Assembly: GCF_014117325.1 (NCBI RefSeq)
Contig: NZ_CP059732.1
Location: 2,431,001-2,495,000, forward strand
DNA from: Spirosoma foliorum
GTDB taxonomy: Bacteria; Bacteroidota; Bacteroidia; Cytophagales; Spirosomataceae
DNA: 64,000 nucleotides
Direction of reading: 5' to 3'
The notes beneath the pieces were generated by a model that saw only the letters and a program-made list of their open reading frames with translations, did no database searches and was not told where the DNA came from. Made by a program: the position numbers and the translations under genes. The number at the start of each line of letters is the position of its first letter. Position 1 is the stretch's first letter. This document shows, piece by piece, positions 17,320 through 24,597 of the stretch.

Positions 17320-17829
17320 ATGAAAAAAGCCCTGCTGACTGGCGCTACGCTGGTCGTCCTTCTCTCGACCAGCGTATTTGCTCAACGTTACAACTACCCA
17401 CAATCATCGCCCAATAATTATCCCCAACAACCTGGCTACAACCAACCCGGTTACAATCAGCCGGGCTATAACCAACCCGGTTACGGCCAACCCAATTATA
17501 ACTACGACTATGACGATTATCAATTCGACCGCCACCTCGACTGGTGGGATCGGGAGTTGAATCTATCCCGTCGGCAGGAGCGAGAAATTCGTCGGATTCG
17601 CGATCGTTTCAATCAGCAAACCCAGAACATCGATTACCGTGATCCCCGGCAGCGCGATTTTTTCCGGCAGGCTCGTCAACGCCAATTTTTCGATATGATG
17701 GCGGTACTGGCTCCACAACAACGCGATCAGGTAATTGCTCACATGCGTCCTTATGAAATGGGCCCCGGATCGCGTTCGGCGCAACGAGGCCGTGGCTATG
17801 GACCCGGACCCGGTTATGGTCGCTACTGA
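17320..17829 (+). CDS. Exported PGYNQ-repeat protein of unknown function
   Basis: This 169-residue protein starts with a Sec signal (MKKALLTGATLVVLLSTSVFAQ). A Pro/Gln/Tyr-rich region holds four tandem PGYNQ/PGYGQ units encoded by four 15-bp repeats (17431-17490), followed by a Tyr/Asp-rich patch, then a charged helical region (WWDRELNLSRRQEREIRRIR and FRQARQRQFFDMMAVLAPQQ) that resembles Spy/CpxP-type or LTXXQ periplasmic helical proteins. The C-terminus is Gly/Arg-rich (RGRGYGPGPGYGRY). It may be a periplasmic chaperone or surface-coating protein; the first is only a loose analogy. Confidence 0.7.
   Translation: MKKALLTGATLVVLLSTSVFAQRYNYPQSSPNNYPQQPGYNQPGYNQPGYNQPGYGQPNYNYDYDDYQFDRHLDWWDRELNLSRRQEREIRRIRDRFNQQTQNIDYRDPRQRDFFRQARQRQFFDMMAVLAPQQRDQVIAHMRPYEMGPGSRSAQRGRGYGPGPGYGRY
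17431..17490 (+). repeat. Four 15-bp tandem repeats (PGYNQ units)
   Basis: Four in-frame 15-bp units starting at 17431, 17446, 17461 and 17476 each encode Pro-Gly-Tyr-Asn/Gly-Gln, with mostly synonymous differences. Copy number could change without breaking the frame. Confidence 0.8.
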
Positions 17830-17938
17830 CATTGAGTAGAATAGAGGAAGGGAGTGTAGAAAAGGTCGGCCAGTTTGGTCGACTTTTTTTGTGCTGTTTC
17901 CACTTATATAATTAGACAACCACCTGTGCAACATTGCA

Positions 17939-17969
17939 TTGGCCGACTTGTCTTTATTTCGTATTTTTC
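17939..17969 (+). promoter_or_regulatory. Putative Bacteroidota promoter for the M3 peptidase
   Basis: TTG at 17939-17941 and TATTTTTC at 17962-17969 are separated by 20 bases, close to the TTTG-N19/21-TAnnTTTG form. The box lies 25 bases before the ATG at 17995. Confidence 0.4.
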
Positions 17970-17994
17970 CGGGAAACTCATTTTGCAAAACTGT

Positions 17995-20127
17995 ATGTTA
18001 AGTCATCAACGAATCAAACAAACAGGTGTATTGCTGACCCTTGTCGCGTCGACAACGTTCGCTCAGCCGTCGCCCCCTCAACCTAAGATGTCGCAAAATC
18101 CATTTTTAGTACCTTATTCAACACCCCACCAAACGGCTCCATTCGACAAGATTACCAATGCCGACTACCTACCTGCGCTGAAAGAAGGCATGACCCAGGG
18201 GCGTAGTGATGTGGCTGCCATTGTGAATAATCCGGCCAAACCAACGTTCGAAAACACCATCGTTGCGCTTGAGCGATCGGGTGATTTGCTGGGAAAAGTT
18301 ACGTCAGTATTATTTAACCTGAACAGCGCCGAAACTTCGCCTGAGCTTCAGAAAATTGTGAAAGAAGCTTCGCCGATGTTAAGTGAATATCGGAACGATA
18401 TTGGCCTGAATGAGAAGCTGTTTGCTCGCGTTAAAGCCGTTTATGACCAGCGCGCCAGCCTGAAACTGAACCCCGAGAGCGCTATGCTGCTCGAAAAAAG
18501 CTACAAAGGATTCGCTCGTAATGGGGCCAATCTGGACGAAAAAGGAAAAGAGCGTTTGCGTGCTATAGATAAAGAGCTTTCGCAATTGTCGCTCCAGTTT
18601 GGGGAGAACGTGCTTAACGAAACGAACGAGTACACGATGCCTGTTACATCGGAGAAGGACCTTGCTGGTCTTCCTGATTATGTCCTTGAAGCTGCCAAAG
18701 CAACGGCCAAGCAAAAAGGAAAAGAAGGTTGGGTATTCACCTTACAGGCGCCCAGCTACGGCCCATTTATGCAATATGCCGATAACCGGGAACTCCGTAA
18801 GAAACTGTACATGGCCTACAACGGACGTAGTTTCCACGGCGACAAGAACGACAATTCGGCAACTATCCAGAAAATAATCAACCTGCGCTACGAGCGGGCA
18901 AACTTGCTGGGTTACCCAACCCACGCTGATTTTGTACTGGAAGAAAGTATGGCTGGTTCGCGTACCAAAGTGCAGGGCTTTCTGGATGAACTGGTAACCT
19001 ACGCTCGTCCGGCTGCTGAACGTCAATTGTTGGAATTGACAACCTATGCTAAAGGACACGGTTTTACGGAAGATAAATTGCAAGCCTGGGATAATAGCTA
19101 TTATGCTGAAAAGTTGAAGAAAGAAAAATACGACCTCGACGATGAGACGTTGAAGCCTTATTTCAAGCTCGAAAACGTGCTAAACGGGGCGTTTACGGTG
19201 GCGAACAAACTCTATGGCATCACGTTCAAAGAGCGTAAAGACATCCCGGTTTATAATCCCGAAGTAAAAACGTTCGACGTTTTCGATAAAGATGGAAAGT
19301 TTCTGGCGGTGTTCTATGGCGACTATTTCCCTCGCCCTGGCAAACGTAGTGGTGCCTGGATGAACGACGTGCAGGGGCAAAAAGTAGAGAACGGCGAAAA
19401 CATCCGTCCGCACATTGTGAACGTCTGCAACTTTACCCGCCCAACCGATACGAAACCTTCGTTATTGACCTTCTATGAAGTAACAACGCTATTCCATGAA
19501 TTTGGACACGGTTTGCATGGCATGTTGGCCAACGGAACGTTTGAGAGTCTTAGTGGTACGAGTGTGCCACGCGACTTTGTAGAGTTGCCATCGCAGGTGA
19601 TGGAAAACTGGTGCTACGATCCCGAAGCGCTCAAACTCTTCGCCAAGCATTACCAAACTGGTGAAGTCATTCCAAATGAATTGATCGAGAAGATTCGCGC
19701 CAGTCAGAACTTCATGGCGGGTATGGCTAATCTGCGTCAATTGCGTTTAGGCTTGATCGATATGTATTATCACAACCAGAAACCAACCGGTGAGACGGTT
19801 TCGCAAGTTGAAGGTCGGGTGGATTCGGTGGCTAACTTGTTCCCACATGTCGACGGGGTAGCCATTAGCCCAGCCTTCTCGCACATTTTCGCGGGTGGCT
19901 ATTCGGCTGGTTATTACAGCTACAAATGGAGCGAAGTATTGGATGCCGATGCCTTTGAATTCTTCAAAGAAAAGGGTGGGCTGGACAACAAAGCTGCTGC
20001 CGATAGTTTCCGGAAGAATGTGCTGGAAAAGGGTGGCAGTGAGAAACCAATGGAACTCTACAAAAAATTCCGGGGCCGCGAACCATCCCCCAAAGCGATG
20101 TTACGACGAAGTGGCTTGATTTTGTAA
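17995..20127 (+). CDS. M3 family zinc metallopeptidase (Dcp-like dipeptidyl carboxypeptidase)
   Basis: The ATG at 17995 gives 710 residues with an N-terminal signal (GVLLTLVASTTFAQ); the frame open from 17875 would hide it. The zinc motif HEFGH is at about residues 501-505 within FHEFGHGLHGM, and a downstream Glu in the VELPSQVMENW block should be the third ligand, as in Dcp, OpdA and thimet oligopeptidases. Dcp-type enzymes trim C-terminal dipeptides from oligopeptides. The predicted export places it in the periplasm, as with several Bacteroidota homologues. Three stacked palindromes follow the gene. Confidence 0.92.
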   Translation: MLSHQRIKQTGVLLTLVASTTFAQPSPPQPKMSQNPFLVPYSTPHQTAPFDKITNADYLPALKEGMTQGRSDVAAIVNNPAKPTFENTIVALERSGDLLGKVTSVLFNLNSAETSPELQKIVKEASPMLSEYRNDIGLNEKLFARVKAVYDQRASLKLNPESAMLLEKSYKGFARNGANLDEKGKERLRAIDKELSQLSLQFGENVLNETNEYTMPVTSEKDLAGLPDYVLEAAKATAKQKGKEGWVFTLQAPSYGPFMQYADNRELRKKLYMAYNGRSFHGDKNDNSATIQKIINLRYERANLLGYPTHADFVLEESMAGSRTKVQGFLDELVTYARPAAERQLLELTTYAKGHGFTEDKLQAWDNSYYAEKLKKEKYDLDDETLKPYFKLENVLNGAFTVANKLYGITFKERKDIPVYNPEVKTFDVFDKDGKFLAVFYGDYFPRPGKRSGAWMNDVQGQKVENGENIRPHIVNVCNFTRPTDTKPSLLTFYEVTTLFHEFGHGLHGMLANGTFESLSGTSVPRDFVELPSQVMENWCYDPEALKLFAKHYQTGEVIPNELIEKIRASQNFMAGMANLRQLRLGLIDMYYHNQKPTGETVSQVEGRVDSVANLFPHVDGVAISPAFSHIFAGGYSAGYYSYKWSEVLDADAFEFFKEKGGLDNKAAADSFRKNVLEKGGSEKPMELYKKFRGREPSPKAMLRRSGLIL

Positions 20128-20145
20128 AAACGAAATATATAAAGT

Positions 20146-20194
20146 CAGATAAACATAAAGGCGACCAATAAATGGTCGCCTTTATGTTTATCTG
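20146..20194. terminator. Perfect hairpin, 22-bp arms, bidirectional terminator
   Basis: Arms 20146-20167 and 20173-20194 are exact complements with a 5-base loop (ATAAA), starting 19 bases after the M3 peptidase stop. AT-rich flanks on the stem give runs of A and T at both ends. Confidence 0.8.
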
Positions 20195-20197
20195 TTT

Positions 20198-20230
20198 AAA
20201 CCTATAAGGTCTCAAAGACCTTATAGGTTT
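20198..20230. repeat. Second perfect hairpin, 15-bp arms
   Basis: Arms 20198-20212 (AAACCTATAAGGTCT) and 20216-20230 are exact complements with a CAA loop, only three bases after the preceding hairpin. Confidence 0.7.
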
Positions 20231-20252
20231 GTAGCTGAAAATTGATGTTTAA

Positions 20253-20312
20253 TCACAGAGATACAGATATTCAACGTATTGTTTTAGTCGTTTAAGCTCT
20301 GTGTCTCTGTGG
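20253..20312. repeat. Third inverted repeat (CACAGAGAYACAGA words)
   Basis: Arms 20253-20267 and 20298-20312 pair at 13 of 15 positions. The ACAGAGA(C/T)ACAGAG word is a common repeat in Bacteroidota intergenic DNA as I recall it. It ends 19 bases before the convergent ABC-F gene stop. Confidence 0.55.
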
Positions 20313-20330
20313 TCAAAAAAAATAGCCTGA

Positions 20331-21923
20331 TTATTCTAAACGAATAAACGTTTCTACGTGCATCTGTTCCAGAAAATACTGATCGTGTGATATCACAATG
20401 AGCGTACCCTGGTATTCATTAATAGCAGCGGTTAAAATATCTATATTCTGAATATCCAGATTATTCGTTGGCTCATCTAAAATAATAATATCGGGAGCCT
20501 GATTCCGAATTGTGAGGCAGCACAACATTAACCTCATTTTTTCTCCACCACTAAGTACGCTACAAGGCTTGTCCCAATAGTCTTTGGTAAATAGAAATCG
20601 GTTCAACCGGATTTTCAGTTCATGTTCCTGCAAGGCAGTCGTATTGAATTGCTGCGCCTGCTCGTAAACACTGAGTCGATTAGTAATCAGGGAATAGTCC
20701 TGATCGATATACACCGACTGATTATCGGCCCGATAAATAGTGCCAATGGTAGGTGAGAGTTGGCCTAAAATCAGTTTTATCAATGTTGTTTTTCCCGAGC
20801 CATTCAATCCTTTTAAGGCGACCCGCTCTCCACTAATAAGATGGAAATCTACTGGTTGTTGCCAAAGTAACCGATGATTATACCCGTAGTTAATGCCTTT
20901 GGCTGTAACTAAAATTTTGCCTTTGTGAAGGGCCGAATTATCGAAGCCAAAGCGCATTTTATCGGTTTCGGGCAACGCCGATCGCAGCTCGCTCAACTCC
21001 TGCGAAATAGCACCCACTTTTTCCGTATGAACACCTTTCAGTCGTGACGTACTTTTTTCGGCGTTGTTCTTAAAGGTATTCATCAGGATAGTCGGAAGCC
21101 CTGACTTTTCCTGTTTTTTCTTACCACGAGCATCCAGTTTTTGTTGCCTTTCGGCTGTTTCCCGCTCAACCTCTCTGGCTTTTCGCAAGGCTTTTTCTTT
21201 GCTTCGGACATCCTGCGTCAGGGCGTTGCTTTCAATTTGCTTCTGCGCGATATAGAAATCATAATTGCCACCGTATACAGCTACGCCCCGTTTACTTAAT
21301 TCATAAACCGAATCGAGCAGATTGAGCAGTGTTCGATCGTGACTAACGACGATCAATGTGATCGAACTGAATTTGATAAAGTCGTACAGTAATTGCCTGC
21401 CTGAGGTGTCGAGATGGTTGCTCGGCTCGTCCAGCAGTACGAGTTCGGGTTGATGAATGGCGATTCCCGCCAGAAAAACTTTGGTCTTCTGGCCACCACT
21501 GAGGGTTTCCATCTTTTGGGTTAGCGCAAAATCGGCCAATCCCCAATAAGTCAGAGCTTCCTGACAACGTTCTTCTATCGTCCAGTCATCATTCAATAAA
21601 GTCAGGTTTGCGTCCGTAACGTGACCAGCAAGAATTTCGGTAAGGGCCGTTAATTTATCCTCGATCTGGAGCGCCTGACCAATGGTAACATCATTGAACT
21701 GACCGAAATGTTGGGGTATATAATAAGGTACAGAGTCAAATTTTACACTGCCTGTTGATGGTTGTAAAACGCCGGCAATGATCTTTAAAAGAGTTGACTT
21801 CCCGCTGCCATTATTACCAATCAGGGCAACCTTGTCGTGCCTGTTAATTGAAAGATTTATGTCGTCAAACAATAAATCTTTGTTGGGATGTATATAGGAG
21901 AGATTTTGTAGCGTAAGCATCAT
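20331..21923 (-). CDS. ABC-F family ATPase
   Basis: Starting at the ATG at 21923 (or the adjacent one at 21920) the protein is about 530 residues with no membrane segments. It has two ABC domains: Walker A GNNGSGKST near residue 36 and GLNGSGKTT in the second half, signatures LSGGQK and LSGGEK, and Walker B LLDEPSNH and ILDEPTNN. Between them is a charged linker (SKEKALRKAREVERETAERQ), the P-site tRNA interaction motif region of ABC-F proteins. ABC-F ATPases act on the ribosome as translation factors or protect it from antibiotics; this one cannot be assigned to either role from sequence alone. Confidence 0.9.
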   Translation of the reverse strand: MMLTLQNLSYIHPNKDLLFDDINLSINRHDKVALIGNNGSGKSTLLKIIAGVLQPSTGSVKFDSVPYYIPQHFGQFNDVTIGQALQIEDKLTALTEILAGHVTDANLTLLNDDWTIEERCQEALTYWGLADFALTQKMETLSGGQKTKVFLAGIAIHQPELVLLDEPSNHLDTSGRQLLYDFIKFSSITLIVVSHDRTLLNLLDSVYELSKRGVAVYGGNYDFYIAQKQIESNALTQDVRSKEKALRKAREVERETAERQQKLDARGKKKQEKSGLPTILMNTFKNNAEKSTSRLKGVHTEKVGAISQELSELRSALPETDKMRFGFDNSALHKGKILVTAKGINYGYNHRLLWQQPVDFHLISGERVALKGLNGSGKTTLIKLILGQLSPTIGTIYRADNQSVYIDQDYSLITNRLSVYEQAQQFNTTALQEHELKIRLNRFLFTKDYWDKPCSVLSGGEKMRLMLCCLTIRNQAPDIIILDEPTNNLDIQNIDILTAAINEYQGTLIVISHDQYFLEQMHVETFIRLE

Positions 21924-22267
21924 TTCTTTCGTAAAAAGTGAATAGATATAGCGAGCCACTTGGCGGCTTCACTACTATTTTCCTCTGAAAGAAATTGAAT
22001 CCTACATGATCTGTTGGTACGCTTACAACGGCAAATTTACGATTTAATTAGAAAATATACTTCATGACGCTTTGAATCCGCCTTTACTGCCTGGGTTGAG
22101 TTGTACCAGTCGACGGTATCCGGACAGGCATGTTTACTACAATTGGCAGTCCTTAGAAAAGCTAGCCAAAGTAGGTAATTTACACCTTACTATTTATATT
22201 CAATTCCTGATTTATCTATTTCGATTTTTGCCTGCTTTTTGAAATTTTGTACCAAAAATTACTCTTT

Positions 22268-23713
22268 ATGTTTTATTTTAAATCTTTATTTTCTCTAGTA
22301 TTTGTATTTTGTTTGGTGAGTCCAGCCTTTCCTCAACCAGAAAAAACAAAGGTTGTTGCCCAATTGGATAAAGAGTACCTTCATTACGCTGCGCTGGCTC
22401 AACGAATCTGGAAACTAGCAGAACCAGGTTATCTGGAGAATGAAACCAGCAGTCTTTTACAGAAAGAACTGCAGAGTCAGGGGTTCACCATTACGACTGG
22501 CGTCGCCGATATGCCTACTGCGTTTGTAGCCAGTTTTGGTAAAGGCGCTCCCGTAATTAGTATTCTGGCGGAAATGGATGCACTGCCGGGCTTATCACAA
22601 GATTCTGTTCCGACGCGTAAACCATTAGTCCCCAATGCGTATGGGCATGGTTGTGGCCATAACTTATTTGGGGTCGGTTCGGTAGCTGCAGCTATTGCGG
22701 CTAAAAACTACCTGCAACAGTCGGGTAAATCGGGCACAATTCAACTGATTGGTACCCCAGCCGAAGAAGGCGCGGGTGGCGGAAAGACGTATCTGGTTAA
22801 GGCGGGCCTTTTCAACAATGTCGATGCTGTGTTGCATTGGCACCCCGGTGATGGCAACAGCGCTAGTCCTTCTTCATCGCTGGCGTATCGCGTTGCTAAT
22901 TTTCAATTTCACGGACTGGCGGCTCATGCGGCAGCCGCGCCAGAAAAAGGTCGATCAGCCTTGGATGCCGTAGAAGCGATGAACTACATGGTCAATATGA
23001 TGCGTGAACACGTGACTTCAACCACTCGTATTCACTACGTTATCAAGAAGGGCGGGCTCACCTCGAATATTGTTCCCGATTACGCTGAAGTGGAATACAC
23101 GATTCGTCATCCAACAGCTAAGGGTTTGGAAGATGTTTGGGCGCGTTTGATGAAAACGGCCCAGGCCGCAGCCTTGGGTACAGAAACGACGATGACCTAT
23201 GAAGTACTGGCTGGTTTGTATAACCTGCTCCCCAATGAAACGCTGGCTAAACTGATGCAAAAGAATCTGGAGCAAGTGGGCGGTATCCGCTACACAGCCA
23301 CCGAAACAGAGTTTGCCGATAAAATTCGCAAGACGGTCAATTCAGAAAGCCTCCCACCCTTAAGTCGCGCTTCCGAAATTCAGCCCTATGCGTTGAACGG
23401 AGTAGGGTCGGCATCTACCGACGTTGGTGATGTAAGCTGGGTTCTCCCAACGGCGGGTTTGTCGACGGCAACCTGGGTTCCCGGCGTTCCGGCGCATAGC
23501 TGGCAGGCGGTTGCCTGTGATGGTATGTCGATTGGTTTTAAAGGAATGCTCGTTGCGGCTAAAACAATCTCGTTAACAGCTATCGATCTGTTTCAGCAAC
23601 CGGCAGCCATTCAACAGGCCAAAGCGGAGTTGTATAAAGCGCGTGGGGGAGAGGCATTTACCTATAAATCATTAGCAGGAGATCGTAAGCCACCTTTAGA
23701 TTATCGGAAGTAA
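22268..23713 (+). CDS. M20 family amidohydrolase (AbgB/hippurate hydrolase-like), exported
   Basis: The ATG at 22268 gives 481 residues with a signal peptide (FSLVFVFCLVSPAFPQ). The M20 core is clear: AEMDALPG (metal/catalytic Asp), GHGCGHNLFGVGS, the PAEEGAGGGK catalytic Glu block and the HPGDGN loop, then the dimerisation domain with HAAAAPEKGRSALDAVE. This arrangement matches AbgB-type p-aminobenzoyl-glutamate hydrolases and related amidohydrolases. Expected to cleave N-acyl or aminoacyl amides in the periplasm. It is followed by an intrinsic hairpin. Confidence 0.9.
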   Translation: MFYFKSLFSLVFVFCLVSPAFPQPEKTKVVAQLDKEYLHYAALAQRIWKLAEPGYLENETSSLLQKELQSQGFTITTGVADMPTAFVASFGKGAPVISILAEMDALPGLSQDSVPTRKPLVPNAYGHGCGHNLFGVGSVAAAIAAKNYLQQSGKSGTIQLIGTPAEEGAGGGKTYLVKAGLFNNVDAVLHWHPGDGNSASPSSSLAYRVANFQFHGLAAHAAAAPEKGRSALDAVEAMNYMVNMMREHVTSTTRIHYVIKKGGLTSNIVPDYAEVEYTIRHPTAKGLEDVWARLMKTAQAAALGTETTMTYEVLAGLYNLLPNETLAKLMQKNLEQVGGIRYTATETEFADKIRKTVNSESLPPLSRASEIQPYALNGVGSASTDVGDVSWVLPTAGLSTATWVPGVPAHSWQAVACDGMSIGFKGMLVAAKTISLTAIDLFQQPAAIQQAKAELYKARGGEAFTYKSLAGDRKPPLDYRK

Positions 23714-23730
23714 GGTTTTGCTTGGGCCAA

Positions 23731-23757
23731 CCCCTCCTCTGAAAACCAGGGGAGGGG
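23731..23757 (+). terminator. Terminator after the M20 amidohydrolase gene
   Basis: CCCCTCCTCTG (23731-23741) pairs with 23747-23757 with one mismatch, 17 bases after the stop codon. The following bases are CTAAAAAG rather than a T-run, so strength is uncertain. Confidence 0.55.
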
Positions 23758-23850
23758 CTAAAAAGACAATACCCGGAAACGGTTGACTCCTCATCGAACA
23801 TCTTTTGTTCCGTCCCAAACCTGATGATTGACGCTGATAATGACGCCTTT

Positions 23851-24441
23851 CTACTTTAGTACACGTTGTAAATCTGGCGTTGCTAGAGCTTGAACCGACT
23901 TCTTTTGCTTAACTGCCATAGCGGCTGCAATACCGGCACTATTGCCAAGCTGCATCCAGGTTGATTCGACCCGTAATGAGCAAAAACCTACGTGCGATGC
24001 TGAGACGCAAACGGGAACCAGCAGGTTCGTGCACTCGGTGGCTTTCGGGGTAATGGCCCTGTACGATACTTCGTACGGTTGTGTAATTGATTCCCAGATT
24101 CGGCCTTCGTTGACGAATTGCGTTTTCGAAACGGCTACTCGCTGTACATGGTGACTGTCGATCCAGTGCGATCCCAGACAGATGGCGTCGGGTTTGGTTC
24201 GTTCCTCTAAAATATCCTGCTGCTTCTGAACATAAGCGCCAATCATACGCCGGGCTTCGCGCACGTAGAGATAATACGGGAAGTTTTCATTGTCTTTAAA
24301 CTCATCCGCGCTAAGTCCGTACGACGCCGTTTCGGTCCGCAAGGCTTCCGGTACCGATGGATCATTGGCCAGATAATACATTAACCCGAGTGTCCAGGCT
24401 TTATGGTCGTCATAAATGGCTTTTCTAATGATATTTATACG
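23851..24441 (-). pseudogene. C-terminal remnant of an FAD-dependent oxidoreductase (xanthan-lyase-type family)
   Basis: The frame reads, in order, IYDDHKAWTLGLMYYLANDP, YLYVREARRMIGAYVQ, CLGSHWIDSHHVQRVAVSK, YEVSYRAITPKATECTNLLV and WMQLGNSAGIAAAMAVKQKK. These blocks match the C-terminal part of the FAD-dependent oxidoreductases of PF12831, exported flavoproteins often encoded beside sugar-degradation genes. The N-terminal FAD-binding part is absent: upstream the frame meets a TAG near 24470 and similarity ends. An ATG at 24381 would give 176 residues, too short for activity. Confidence 0.75.
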
Positions 24442-24521
24442 AGTCGTGCAAAAATTCTTGATGAGCTATTACTTTATTAAACTTCATCGTATTGCTTTAA
24501 CAGTATCTGACTCTGTTGGTC

Positions 24522-24568
24522 AATAAACAGCAAAAGCCGGGATATGCACCCGGCTTTTGCTGTTTATT
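24522..24568. terminator. Perfect hairpin, 20-bp arms
   Basis: AATAAACAGCAAAAGCCGGG (24522-24541) and its exact complement (24549-24568) surround a 7-base loop. It lies about 30 bases past the stop of the minus-strand glucosidase gene, with A and T runs at the stem ends. Confidence 0.8.
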
Positions 24569-24597
24569 ATAACTAATACCTGCTGATAATTAATTCA

